Below, piece by piece: positions 7,412-14,951 of a stretch of DNA of 64,000 nt. The notes beneath the pieces are model-generated. The model worked only from the letters and a program-made list of their open reading frames with translations. It searched no databases and was not told the DNA's origin. Each line of letters starts with the position of its first letter. Within the stretch, counting starts at the first letter, position 1. Source of the stretch: Klebsiella pneumoniae (GTDB lineage Bacteria > Pseudomonadota > Gammaproteobacteria > Enterobacterales > Enterobacteriaceae); NCBI RefSeq assembly GCF_000742135.1, contig NZ_KN046818.1:3291447-3355446 (forward strand), in the 5' to 3' direction. A program made the position numbers and the translations under genes.

Positions 7412-9337
7412 ATGACTGTTCAGACTCAGGATACCGGGAAGGCGGTCTCTTCCGTCATCGCCCAGTCATGGCACCGCTGCAGCAAGTTTATGCAGCGCGA
7501 AACCTGGCAAACGCCGCACCAGGCCCAGGGCCTGACCTTCGACTCCATCTGTCGGCGTAAAACCGCGCTGCTCACCATCGGCCAGGCGGCGCTGGAAGAC
7601 GCCTGGGAGTTTATGGACGGCCGCCCCTGCGCGCTGTTTATTCTTGATGAGTCCGCCTGCATCCTGAGCCGTTGCGGCGAGCCGCAAACCCTGGCCCAGC
7701 TGGCTGCCCTGGGATTTCGCGACGGCAGCTACTGCGCGGAGAGCATTATCGGCACCTGCGCGCTGTCGCTGGCCGCGATGCAGGGCCAGCCGATCAACAC
7801 CGCCGGCGATCGGCATTTTAAGCAGGCGCTACAGCCATGGAGTTTTTGCTCGACGCCGGTTTTTGATAACCACGGGCGGCTGTTCGGCTCTATCTCGCTT
7901 TGCTGTCTGGTCGAGCACCAGTCCAGCGCCGACCTCTCCCTGACGCTGGCCATCGCCCGCGAGGTGGGTAACTCCCTGCTTACCGACAGCCTGCTGGCGG
8001 AATCCAACCGTCACCTTAATCAGATGTACGGCCTGCTGGAGAGCATGGACGATGGGGTGATGGCGTGGAACGAACAGGGCGTGCTGCAGTTTCTCAATGT
8101 TCAGGCGGCGAGACTGTTGCATCTTGATGCTCAGGCCAGCCAGGGGAAAAATATCGCCGATCTGGTGACCCTCCCGGCGCTGCTGCGCCGCGCCATCAAA
8201 CACGCCCGCGGCCTGAATCACGTCGAAGTCACCTTTGAAAGTCAGCATCAGTTTGTCGATGCGGTGATCACCTTAAAACCGATTGTCGAGGCGCAAGGCA
8301 ACAGTTTTATTCTGCTGCTGCACCCGGTGGAGCAGATGCGGCAGCTGATGACCAGCCAGCTCGGTAAAGTGAGTCACACCTTTGAGCAGATGTCTGCCGA
8401 CGATCCGGAAACCCGACGCCTGATCCACTTTGGCCGCCAGGCGGCGCGCGGTGGCTTCCCGGTGCTGCTGTGCGGCGAAGAGGGGGTTGGGAAAGAGCTG
8501 CTGAGCCAGGCTATCCACAATGAAAGCGAACGGGCGGGCGGCCCCTATATCGCCGTCAACTGCCAGCTATATGCCGACAGCGTGCTGGGCCAGGATTTTA
8601 TGGGCAGCGCCCCTACCGACGATGAAAATGGCCGCCTGAGCCGCCTTGAGCTAGCCAACGGCGGCACCCTGTTTCTGGAAAAGATCGAGTATCTGGCGCC
8701 GGAGCTGCAGTCGGCCCTGCTGCAGGTAATTAAGCAGGGCGTGCTCACCCGCCTCGACGCCCGGCGCCTGATCCCGGTGGATGTGAAGGTGATTGCCACC
8801 ACCACCGTCGATCTGGCCAATCTGGTGGAACAGAACCGCTTTAGCCGCCAGCTGTACTATGCGCTGCACTCCTTTGAGATCGTCATCCCGCCGCTGCGCG
8901 CCCGACGCAACAGTATTCCGTCGCTGGTGCATAACCGGTTGAAGAGCCTGGAGAAGCGTTTCTCTTCGCGACTGAAAGTGGACGATGACGCGCTGGCGCA
9001 GCTGGTGGCCTACTCGTGGCCGGGGAATGATTTTGAGCTCAATAGCGTCATTGAGAATATCGCCATCAGCAGCGACAACGGCCACATTCGCCTGAGTAAT
9101 CTGCCGGAATATCTCTTTTCCGAGCGGCCGGGCGGGGATAGCGCGTCATCGCTGCTGCCGGCCAGCCTGACCTTTAGCGCCATCGAAAAGGAAGCTATTA
9201 TTCACGCCGCCCGGGTGACCAGCGGGCGGGTGCAGGAGATGTCGCAGCTGCTCAATATCGGCCGCACCACCCTGTGGCGCAAAATGAAGCAGTACGATAT
9301 TGACGCCAGCCAGTTCAAGCGCAAGCATCAGGCCTAG
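7412..9337 (+). CDS. dhaR: DhaR, transcriptional activator of the dha regulon
   Basis: 641 residues. Layout: an N-terminal GAF-like sensor region (about 70-190), a PAS domain (about 200-300, YGLLESMDDGVMAWNEQG), an AAA+ domain (Walker A GEEGVGKE near residue 353, Walker B-like GGTLFLEKIE near 418) and a C-terminal Fis-type helix-turn-helix (MSQLLNIGRTTLWRKMKQY). The sigma54-contacting GAFTGA loop is missing; the equivalent stretch reads GQDFMGSAP near 392-400. That fits the family's use of sigma70-type promoters. In E. coli, DhaR activity is set by the DhaK and DhaL subunits. The last 23 bp overlap the 3' end of the convergent adenosyltransferase gene. Confidence 0.93.
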   Translation: MTVQTQDTGKAVSSVIAQSWHRCSKFMQRETWQTPHQAQGLTFDSICRRKTALLTIGQAALEDAWEFMDGRPCALFILDESACILSRCGEPQTLAQLAALGFRDGSYCAESIIGTCALSLAAMQGQPINTAGDRHFKQALQPWSFCSTPVFDNHGRLFGSISLCCLVEHQSSADLSLTLAIAREVGNSLLTDSLLAESNRHLNQMYGLLESMDDGVMAWNEQGVLQFLNVQAARLLHLDAQASQGKNIADLVTLPALLRRAIKHARGLNHVEVTFESQHQFVDAVITLKPIVEAQGNSFILLLHPVEQMRQLMTSQLGKVSHTFEQMSADDPETRRLIHFGRQAARGGFPVLLCGEEGVGKELLSQAIHNESERAGGPYIAVNCQLYADSVLGQDFMGSAPTDDENGRLSRLELANGGTLFLEKIEYLAPELQSALLQVIKQGVLTRLDARRLIPVDVKVIATTTVDLANLVEQNRFSRQLYYALHSFEIVIPPLRARRNSIPSLVHNRLKSLEKRFSSRLKVDDDALAQLVAYSWPGNDFELNSVIENIAISSDNGHIRLSNLPEYLFSERPGGDSASSLLPASLTFSAIEKEAIIHAARVTSGRVQEMSQLLNIGRTTLWRKMKQYDIDASQFKRKHQA

Positions 9338-9845
9338 TCTCTTCGATTCGCGCCATGGAGAACAGGGCATCCGACAGGCGATTGCTGTAGCGTTTGAGCG
9401 CGTCGCGCAGCGGATGCGCGCGGTCCATGGCCGTCAGCAGGCGTTCGAGCCGACGGGACTGGGTGCGCGCCACGTGCAGCTGGGCAGAGGCGAGATTCCT
9501 CCCCGGGATCACGAACTGTTTTAACGGGCCGCTCTCGGCCATATTGCGGTCGATAAGCCGCTCCAGGGCGGTGATCTCCTCTTCGCCGATCGTCTGGCTC
9601 AGGCGGGTCAGGCCCCGCGCATCGCTGGCCAGTTCAGCCCCCAGCACGAACAGCGTCTGCTGAATATGGTGCAGGCTTTCCCGCAGCCCGGCGTCGCGGG
9701 TCGTGGCGTAGCAGACGCCCAGCTGGGATATCAGTTCATCGACGGTGCCGTAGGCCTCGACGCGAATATGGTCTTTCTCGATGCGGCTGCCGCCGTACAG
9801 GGCGGTGGTGCCTTTATCCCCGGTGCGGGTATAGATACGATACAT
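9315..9845 (-). CDS. PduO-type ATP:cob(I)alamin adenosyltransferase (orfW)
   Basis: 176 residues matching the N-terminal adenosyltransferase domain of PduO/MMAB: MYRIYTRTGDKGTTALYGG forms the ATP-binding start, VDELISQLG and the helical RNLASAQLHVARTQSRRLER segment follow. It makes adenosylcobalamin, the cofactor of the glycerol dehydratase encoded nearby. The start codon directly abuts the dhaG stop, so the two are probably translationally coupled. Its 3' end overlaps dhaR by 23 bp, tail to tail. Known in the Klebsiella dha literature as orfW. Confidence 0.9.
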   Translation of the reverse strand: MYRIYTRTGDKGTTALYGGSRIEKDHIRVEAYGTVDELISQLGVCYATTRDAGLRESLHHIQQTLFVLGAELASDARGLTRLSQTIGEEEITALERLIDRNMAESGPLKQFVIPGRNLASAQLHVARTQSRRLERLLTAMDRAHPLRDALKRYSNRLSDALFSMARIEETRPDACA

Positions 9846-10199
9846 TCAGTTTCTCTCACTTAACGGCAGGACTTTAACCAGCTGCCCGGCGTTGGCGCCG
9901 AGCGTACGCAGATGATCGTCGCTATCGGTGACGTGTCCGGTAGCCAGCGGCGCGTCCGCCGGCAGCTGGGCATGAGTGAGGGCTATCTCGCCGGACGCGC
10001 TGAGCCCGATACCCACCCGCAGGGGCGAGCTTCTGGCCGCCAGGGCGCCCAGCGCAGCGGCGTCACCGCCTCCGTCATAGGTTATGGTCTGGCAGGGGAC
10101 CCCCTGCTCCTCCAGCCCCCAGCACAGCTCATTGATGGCGCCGGCATGGTGCCCGCGCGGATCGTAAAACAGGCGTACGCCTGGCGGTGAAAGCGACAT
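9846..10199 (-). CDS. dhaG: Glycerol dehydratase reactivase small subunit (GdrB/orfX)
   Basis: 117 residues, the usual size of the small subunit of diol/glycerol dehydratase reactivases. It resembles a dehydratase beta-subunit fold (RLFYDPRGHHAGAINELCWGLEEQG). With the large subunit DhaF it forms an ATP-driven factor that swaps damaged cobalamin out of inactivated dehydratase. Unusually for a two-subunit machine, its partner dhaF is in the divergent transcript about 5 kb away; this split is typical of the Klebsiella dha regulon. It is 20 bp downstream of dhaT and abuts the adenosyltransferase start. Confidence 0.9.
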   Translation of the reverse strand: MSLSPPGVRLFYDPRGHHAGAINELCWGLEEQGVPCQTITYDGGGDAAALGALAARSSPLRVGIGLSASGEIALTHAQLPADAPLATGHVTDSDDHLRTLGANAGQLVKVLPLSERN

Positions 10200-10219
10200 G
10201 ACGGTCCCCTCGTTATCAC

Positions 10220-11383
10220 TCAGAATGCCTGGCGGAAAATCGCGGCAATCTCCTGCTCGTTGCCTTTACGCGGGTTCGAGAACGCATTGCCGTCTTTCAG
10301 AGCCATCTCCGCCATGTAGGGGAAGTCGGCCTCTTTTACTCCCAGATCGCGCAGATGCTGCGGAATACCGATATCCATCGACAGACGCGTGATAGCGGCG
10401 ATGGCTTTTTCCGCCGCGTCGAGAGTGGACAGTCCGGTGATATTTTCGCCCATCAGTTCAGCAATATCGGCGAATTTCTCCGGGTTGGCGATCAGGTTGT
10501 AGCGCGCCACATGCGGCAGCAGGACAGCGTTGGCCACGCCGTGCGGCATGTCGTACAGGCCGCCCAGCTGGTGCGCCATGGCGTGCACGTAGCCGAGGTT
10601 GGCGTTATTGAAAGCCATCCCGGCCAGCAGAGAGGCATAGGCCATGTTTTCCCGCGCCTGCAGATTGCTGCCGAGGGCCACGGCCTGGCGCAGGTTGCGG
10701 GCGATGAGGCGGATCGCCTGCATGGCGGCGGCGTCCGTCACCGGGTTAGCGTCTTTGGAGATATAGGCCTCTACGGCGTGGGTCAGGGCATCCATCCCGG
10801 TCGCCGCGGTCAGGGCGGCCGGTTTACCGATCATCAGCAGTGGATCGTTGATAGAGACCGACGGCAGGTTGCGCCAGCTGACGATCACAAACTTCACTTT
10901 GGTTTCGGTGTTGGTCAGGACGCAGTGGCGGGTGACCTCGCTGGCGGTGCCGGCGGTGGTATTGACCGCGACGATAGGCGGCAGCGGGTTGGTCAGGGTC
11001 TCGATTCCGGCATACTGGTACAGATCGCCCTCATGGGTGGCGGCGATGCCGATGCCTTTGCCGCAATCGTGCGGGCTGCCGCCGCCCACGGTGACGATGA
11101 TGTCGCACTGTTCGCGGCGAAACACAGCGAGGCCGTCGCGCACGTTGGTGTCTTTCGGGTTCGGCTCGACGCCGTCAAAGATCGCCACCTCGATCCCGGC
11201 CTCCCGCAGATAATGCAGGGTTTTGTCCACCGCGCCATCTTTAATTGCCCGCAGGCCTTTGTCGGTGACCAGCAGGGCTTTTTTCCCCCCCAGCAGCTGG
11301 CAGCGTTCGCCGACTACGGAAATGGCGTTGGGGCCAAAAAAGTTAACGTTTGGCACCAGATAATCGAACATACGATAGCTCAT
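10220..11383 (-). CDS. dhaT: 1,3-propanediol dehydrogenase
   Basis: 387 residues, the standard DhaT length. It reduces 3-hydroxypropionaldehyde to 1,3-propanediol with NADH, the redox sink of glycerol fermentation. It is a group III Fe-dependent alcohol dehydrogenase: the NAD-binding GGGSPHDCGKGI loop near residue 97, GTASEVTRHCV near 147, and the iron-ligand segment HAMAHQLGGLYDMPHG near 265-280. It is the second gene of the leftward DUF336-dhaT-dhaG-adenosyltransferase unit. Confidence 0.96.
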   Translation of the reverse strand: MSYRMFDYLVPNVNFFGPNAISVVGERCQLLGGKKALLVTDKGLRAIKDGAVDKTLHYLREAGIEVAIFDGVEPNPKDTNVRDGLAVFRREQCDIIVTVGGGSPHDCGKGIGIAATHEGDLYQYAGIETLTNPLPPIVAVNTTAGTASEVTRHCVLTNTETKVKFVIVSWRNLPSVSINDPLLMIGKPAALTAATGMDALTHAVEAYISKDANPVTDAAAMQAIRLIARNLRQAVALGSNLQARENMAYASLLAGMAFNNANLGYVHAMAHQLGGLYDMPHGVANAVLLPHVARYNLIANPEKFADIAELMGENITGLSTLDAAEKAIAAITRLSMDIGIPQHLRDLGVKEADFPYMAEMALKDGNAFSNPRKGNEQEIAAIFRQAF

Positions 11384-11404
11384 AATATACCTTCTCGCTT
11401 CAGG

Positions 11405-11833
11405 TTATAATGCGGAAAAACAATCCAGGGCGCACTGTGCTAATAATTGATCCTGCTCGACCGTACCGCCGCTAACGCCGACGGCGCCAATTACCTGCTC
11501 ATTAAAAATAACTGGCAGGCCGCCGCCAAAAATAATAATTCGCTGTTGGTTGGTTAGCTGCAGACCGTACAGAGATTGTCCTGGCTGGACCGCTGGCGTA
11601 ATTTCATGGGTACCTTGCTTCAGGCTGCAGGCGCTCCAGGCTTTATTCAGGGAAATATCGCAGCTGGAGACGAAGGCCTCGTCCATCCGCTGAATAAGCA
11701 GCGTGTTGCCTCCGTGGTCAACCACGGAAAACACCACCGCCACCTTGATCTCAGTGGCTTTTTTTTGCACCGCCGCCGCCATTTGCTGGGCGGCGGCCAG
11801 GGTGATTGTCTGAACTTGTTGGCTCTTGTTCAT
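11405..11833 (-). CDS. GlcG/HbpS-like DUF336 protein (orfY) of the dha regulon
   Basis: 142 residues if started at the ATG at 11833, which has GGGAGA at suitable spacing; the adjacent ATG at 11836 and a longer upstream extension are less likely. The product is a DUF336 (GlcG/HbpS-like) protein: LNKAWSACSLKQGTHEI, then GGLPVIFNEQVIGAVGVSGGTVEQDQ. Members occur beside diol and glycerol dehydratases and glycolate oxidase; some bind haem or cobalamin-like ligands, but no catalytic function is established. It is the first gene of the dhaT unit, so it is probably made with the reductive branch. Known as orfY in the dha literature. Confidence 0.85.
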   Translation of the reverse strand: MNKSQQVQTITLAAAQQMAAAVQKKATEIKVAVVFSVVDHGGNTLLIQRMDEAFVSSCDISLNKAWSACSLKQGTHEITPAVQPGQSLYGLQLTNQQRIIIFGGGLPVIFNEQVIGAVGVSGGTVEQDQLLAQCALDCFSAL

Positions 11834-12246
11834 CATTCTCTCCCGCACCAGGATAACGCTGGCGCGAATAGTCAGTAGGGGGCGATAGTAAAAAACTATT
11901 ACCATTCGGTTGGCTTGCTTTATTTTTGTCAGCGTTATTTTGTCGCCCGCCATGATTTAGTCAATAGGATTAAAATAGCGTCGGCAAAACGTAATTAAGG
12001 GCGTTTTTTATTAATTGATTGATATCATTGCGGGCGATCACATTTTTTATTTTTGCCGCCGGAGTAAAGTTTCATAGTGAAACTGTCGGTAGATTTCGTG
12101 TGCCAAATTGAAACGAAATTAAATTTATTTTTTTCACCACTGGCTCATTTAAAGTTCCGCTATTGCCGGTAATGGCCGGGCGGCAACGACGCTGGCCCGG
12201 CGTATTCGCTACCGTCTGCGGATTTCACCTTTTGAGCCGATGAACA
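11834..12246. promoter_or_regulatory. dhaB / DUF336-dhaT divergent control region
   Basis: This AT-rich gap between the two reductive-branch operons holds no gene. GTTTCATAGTGAAAC (12069-12083) is nearly a perfect palindrome and matches the 15-mers of the dhaK/dhaD control region. Exactly 31 bp on, GTGCCAAATTGAAAC (12100-12114) keeps the GAAAC half. The shared sequence and the shared 31-bp period suggest one regulator, probably DhaR, for both divergent regions. I found no convincing -24/-12 promoter. Confidence 0.5.
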
Positions 12247-13914
12247 ATGAAAAGATCAAAACGATTTGCAGTACTGGCCCAGCGCCCCGTCAATCAGGAC
12301 GGGCTGATTGGCGAGTGGCCTGAAGAGGGGCTGATCGCCATGGACAGCCCCTTTGACCCGGTCTCTTCAGTAAAAGTGGACAACGGTCTGATCGTCGAAC
12401 TGGACGGCAAACGCCGGGACCAGTTTGACATGATCGACCGGTTTATCGCCGATTACGCGATCAACGTTGAGCGCACAGAGCAGGCAATGCGCCTGGAGGC
12501 GGTGGAAATAGCCCGCATGCTGGTGGATATTCACGTCAGTCGGGAGGAGATCATTGCCATCACTACCGCCATCACGCCGGCCAAAGCGGTCGAGGTGATG
12601 GCGCAGATGAACGTGGTGGAGATGATGATGGCGCTGCAGAAGATGCGTGCCCGCCGGACCCCCTCCAACCAGTGCCACGTCACCAATCTCAAAGATAATC
12701 CGGTGCAGATTGCTGCTGACGCCGCCGAGGCTGGGATCCGCGGCTTCTCAGAACAGGAGACCACGGTCGGTATCGCGCGCTATGCGCCGTTTAACGCCCT
12801 GGCGCTGTTGGTCGGTTCGCAGTGCGGCCGCCCCGGCGTGTTGACGCAGTGCTCGGTGGAAGAGGCCACCGAGCTGGAGCTGGGTATGCGTGGCTTAACC
12901 AGCTACGCCGAGACGGTGTCGGTCTACGGCACGGAAGCGGTATTTACCGACGGCGATGATACTCCGTGGTCAAAGGCGTTCCTCGCCTCGGCCTACGCCT
13001 CCCGCGGGTTGAAAATGCGCTACACCTCCGGCACCGGATCCGAAGCGCTGATGGGCTATTCGGAGAGCAAGTCGATGCTCTACCTCGAATCGCGCTGCAT
13101 CTTCATTACTAAAGGCGCCGGGGTTCAGGGACTGCAAAACGGCGCGGTGAGCTGTATCGGCATGACCGGCGCTGTGCCGTCGGGCATTCGGGCGGTGCTG
13201 GCGGAAAACCTGATCGCCTCTATGCTCGACCTCGAAGTGGCGTCCGCCAACGACCAGACTTTCTCCCACTCGGATATTCGCCGCACCGCGCGCACCCTGA
13301 TGCAGATGCTGCCGGGCACCGACTTTATTTTCTCCGGCTACAGCGCGGTGCCGAACTACGACAACATGTTCGCCGGCTCGAACTTCGATGCGGAAGATTT
13401 TGATGATTACAACATCCTGCAGCGTGACCTGATGGTTGACGGCGGCCTGCGTCCGGTGACCGAGGCGGAAACCATTGCCATTCGCCAGAAAGCGGCGCGG
13501 GCGATCCAGGCGGTTTTCCGCGAGCTGGGGCTGCCGCCAATCGCCGACGAGGAGGTGGAGGCCGCCACCTACGCGCACGGCAGCAACGAGATGCCGCCGC
13601 GTAACGTGGTGGAGGATCTGAGTGCGGTGGAAGAGATGATGAAGCGCAACATCACCGGCCTCGATATTGTCGGCGCGCTGAGCCGCAGCGGCTTTGAGGA
13701 TATCGCCAGCAATATTCTCAATATGCTGCGCCAGCGGGTCACCGGCGATTACCTGCAGACCTCGGCCATTCTCGATCGGCAGTTCGAGGTGGTGAGCGCG
13801 GTCAACGACATCAATGACTATCAGGGGCCGGGCACCGGCTATCGCATCTCTGCCGAACGCTGGGCGGAGATCAAAAATATTCCGGGCGTGGTTCAGCCTG
13901 ACACCATTGAATAA
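12247..13914 (+). CDS. dhaB: Coenzyme B12-dependent glycerol dehydratase large (alpha) subunit
   Basis: 555 residues, exactly the Klebsiella dehydratase alpha-subunit size. It forms the TIM barrel in which adenosylcobalamin radical chemistry turns glycerol into 3-hydroxypropionaldehyde and water. The start MKRSKRFAVLAQRPVNQDG is characteristic, and the barrel segments QEAT-like SEQETTVGIARYAPFN, GTGSEALMGYSESKSMLYLE and GMTGAVPSGIRAVLAEN line the active site. It lacks the extra N-terminal targeting segments used for microcompartments, and no shell genes are nearby. First gene of the operon with dhaC, dhaE, dhaF and a glycerol facilitator. Confidence 0.97.
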   Translation: MKRSKRFAVLAQRPVNQDGLIGEWPEEGLIAMDSPFDPVSSVKVDNGLIVELDGKRRDQFDMIDRFIADYAINVERTEQAMRLEAVEIARMLVDIHVSREEIIAITTAITPAKAVEVMAQMNVVEMMMALQKMRARRTPSNQCHVTNLKDNPVQIAADAAEAGIRGFSEQETTVGIARYAPFNALALLVGSQCGRPGVLTQCSVEEATELELGMRGLTSYAETVSVYGTEAVFTDGDDTPWSKAFLASAYASRGLKMRYTSGTGSEALMGYSESKSMLYLESRCIFITKGAGVQGLQNGAVSCIGMTGAVPSGIRAVLAENLIASMLDLEVASANDQTFSHSDIRRTARTLMQMLPGTDFIFSGYSAVPNYDNMFAGSNFDAEDFDDYNILQRDLMVDGGLRPVTEAETIAIRQKAARAIQAVFRELGLPPIADEEVEAATYAHGSNEMPPRNVVEDLSAVEEMMKRNITGLDIVGALSRSGFEDIASNILNMLRQRVTGDYLQTSAILDRQFEVVSAVNDINDYQGPGTGYRISAERWAEIKNIPGVVQPDTIE

Positions 13915-13926
13915 GGCGGTATTCCT

Positions 13927-14511
13927 GTGCAACAGACAACTCAAATTCAGCCCTCTTTTACCCTGAAAACCCGCGAGGGCGGGGTAGCTTCTGCCGATGA
14001 ACGCGCCGATGAAGTGGTGATCGGCGTCGGCCCTGCCTTCGATAAACACCAGCATCACACTCTGATCGATATGCCCCATGGCGCGATCCTCAAAGAGCTG
14101 ATTGCCGGGGTGGAAGAAGAGGGGCTTCACGCCCGGGTGGTGCGCATTCTGCGCACGTCCGACGTCTCCTTTATGGCCTGGGATGCTGCCAACCTGAGCG
14201 GCTCGGGGATCGGCATCGGTATCCAGTCGAAGGGGACCACGGTCATCCATCAGCGCGATCTGCTGCCGCTCAGCAACCTGGAGCTGTTCTCCCAGGCGCC
14301 GCTGCTGACGCTGGAGACCTACCGGCAGATTGGCAAAAACGCCGCGCGCTATGCGCGCAAAGAGTCACCTTCGCCGGTGCCGGTGGTGAACGATCAGATG
14401 GTGCGGCCGAAATTTATGGCCAAAGCCGCGCTATTTCATATCAAAGAGACCAAGCATGTGGTGCAGGACGCCGAGCCCGTCACCCTGCACGTCGACTTAG
14501 TAAGGGAGTGA
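13927..14511 (+). CDS. dhaC: Glycerol dehydratase medium (beta) subunit
   Basis: 194 residues starting at a GTG 12 bp after dhaB. The beta subunit makes a Rossmann-like domain that holds the cobalamin cofactor on the alpha-subunit barrel. Conserved family segments include [20 protein letters not shown] and [20 protein letters not shown]. The N-terminal tail is short compared with microcompartment-associated diol dehydratases (PduD), as expected for a soluble glycerol dehydratase. It ends just before the dhaE start, so translation is probably coupled. Confidence 0.96.
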   Translation: MQQTTQIQPSFTLKTREGGVASADERADEVVIGVGPAFDKHQHHTLIDMPHGAILKELIAGVEEEGLHARVVRILRTSDVSFMAWDAANLSGSGIGIGIQSKGTTVIHQRDLLPLSNLELFSQAPLLTLETYRQIGKNAARYARKESPSPVPVVNDQMVRPKFMAKAALFHIKETKHVVQDAEPVTLHVDLVRE

Positions 14512-14513
14512 CC

Positions 14514-14939
14514 ATGAGCGAGAAAACCATGCGCGTGCAGGATTATCCGTTAGCCACCCGCTGCCCGGAGCATATCCTGACGCCTACCGGCAAACCATTG
14601 ACCGATATTACCCTCGAGAAGGTGCTCTCTGGCGAGGTGGGCCCGCAGGATGTGCGGATCTCCCGCCAGACCCTTGAGTACCAAGCGCAGATTGCCGAGC
14701 AGATGCAGCGCCATGCGGTGGCGCGCAATTTCCGCCGCGCGGCGGAGCTTATCGCCATTCCTGACGAGCGCATTCTGGCTATCTATAACGCGCTGCGCCC
14801 GTTCCGCTCCTCGCAGGCGGAGCTGCTGGCGATCGCCGACGAGCTGGAGCACACCTGGCATGCGACAGTGAATGCCGCCTTTGTCCGGGAGTCGGCGGAA
14901 GTGTATCAGCAGCGGCATAAGCTGCGTAAAGGAAGCTAA
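14514..14939 (+). CDS. dhaE: Glycerol dehydratase small (gamma) subunit
   Basis: 141 residues from the ATG at 14514; the in-frame GTG two codons earlier lies inside the dhaC end, and AAGGGAG precedes the ATG. The gamma subunit wraps around alpha in the alpha2-beta2-gamma2 dehydratase. The family segments YPLATRCPEHILTPTGK and SRQTLEYQAQIAEQMQRHAV are clear. The start is 2 bp beyond the dhaC stop, and dhaF follows 12 bp after. Confidence 0.96.
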   Translation: MSEKTMRVQDYPLATRCPEHILTPTGKPLTDITLEKVLSGEVGPQDVRISRQTLEYQAQIAEQMQRHAVARNFRRAAELIAIPDERILAIYNALRPFRSSQAELLAIADELEHTWHATVNAAFVRESAEVYQQRHKLRKGS

Positions 14940-14951
14940 GCGGAGGTCAGC

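Noticed and set aside
12120-12246. Possible sigma54 -24/-12 promoter for dhaB
   Set aside because: TGGC and TGC-like stretches occur, but none has the TGGCAC-N5-TTGC spacing, and DhaR lacks the sigma54-contact loop.
12970-14250. 426-codon open frame antisense to dhaB and dhaC
   Set aside because: A codon-bias shadow of the dehydratase genes, with no domain and no start signal.
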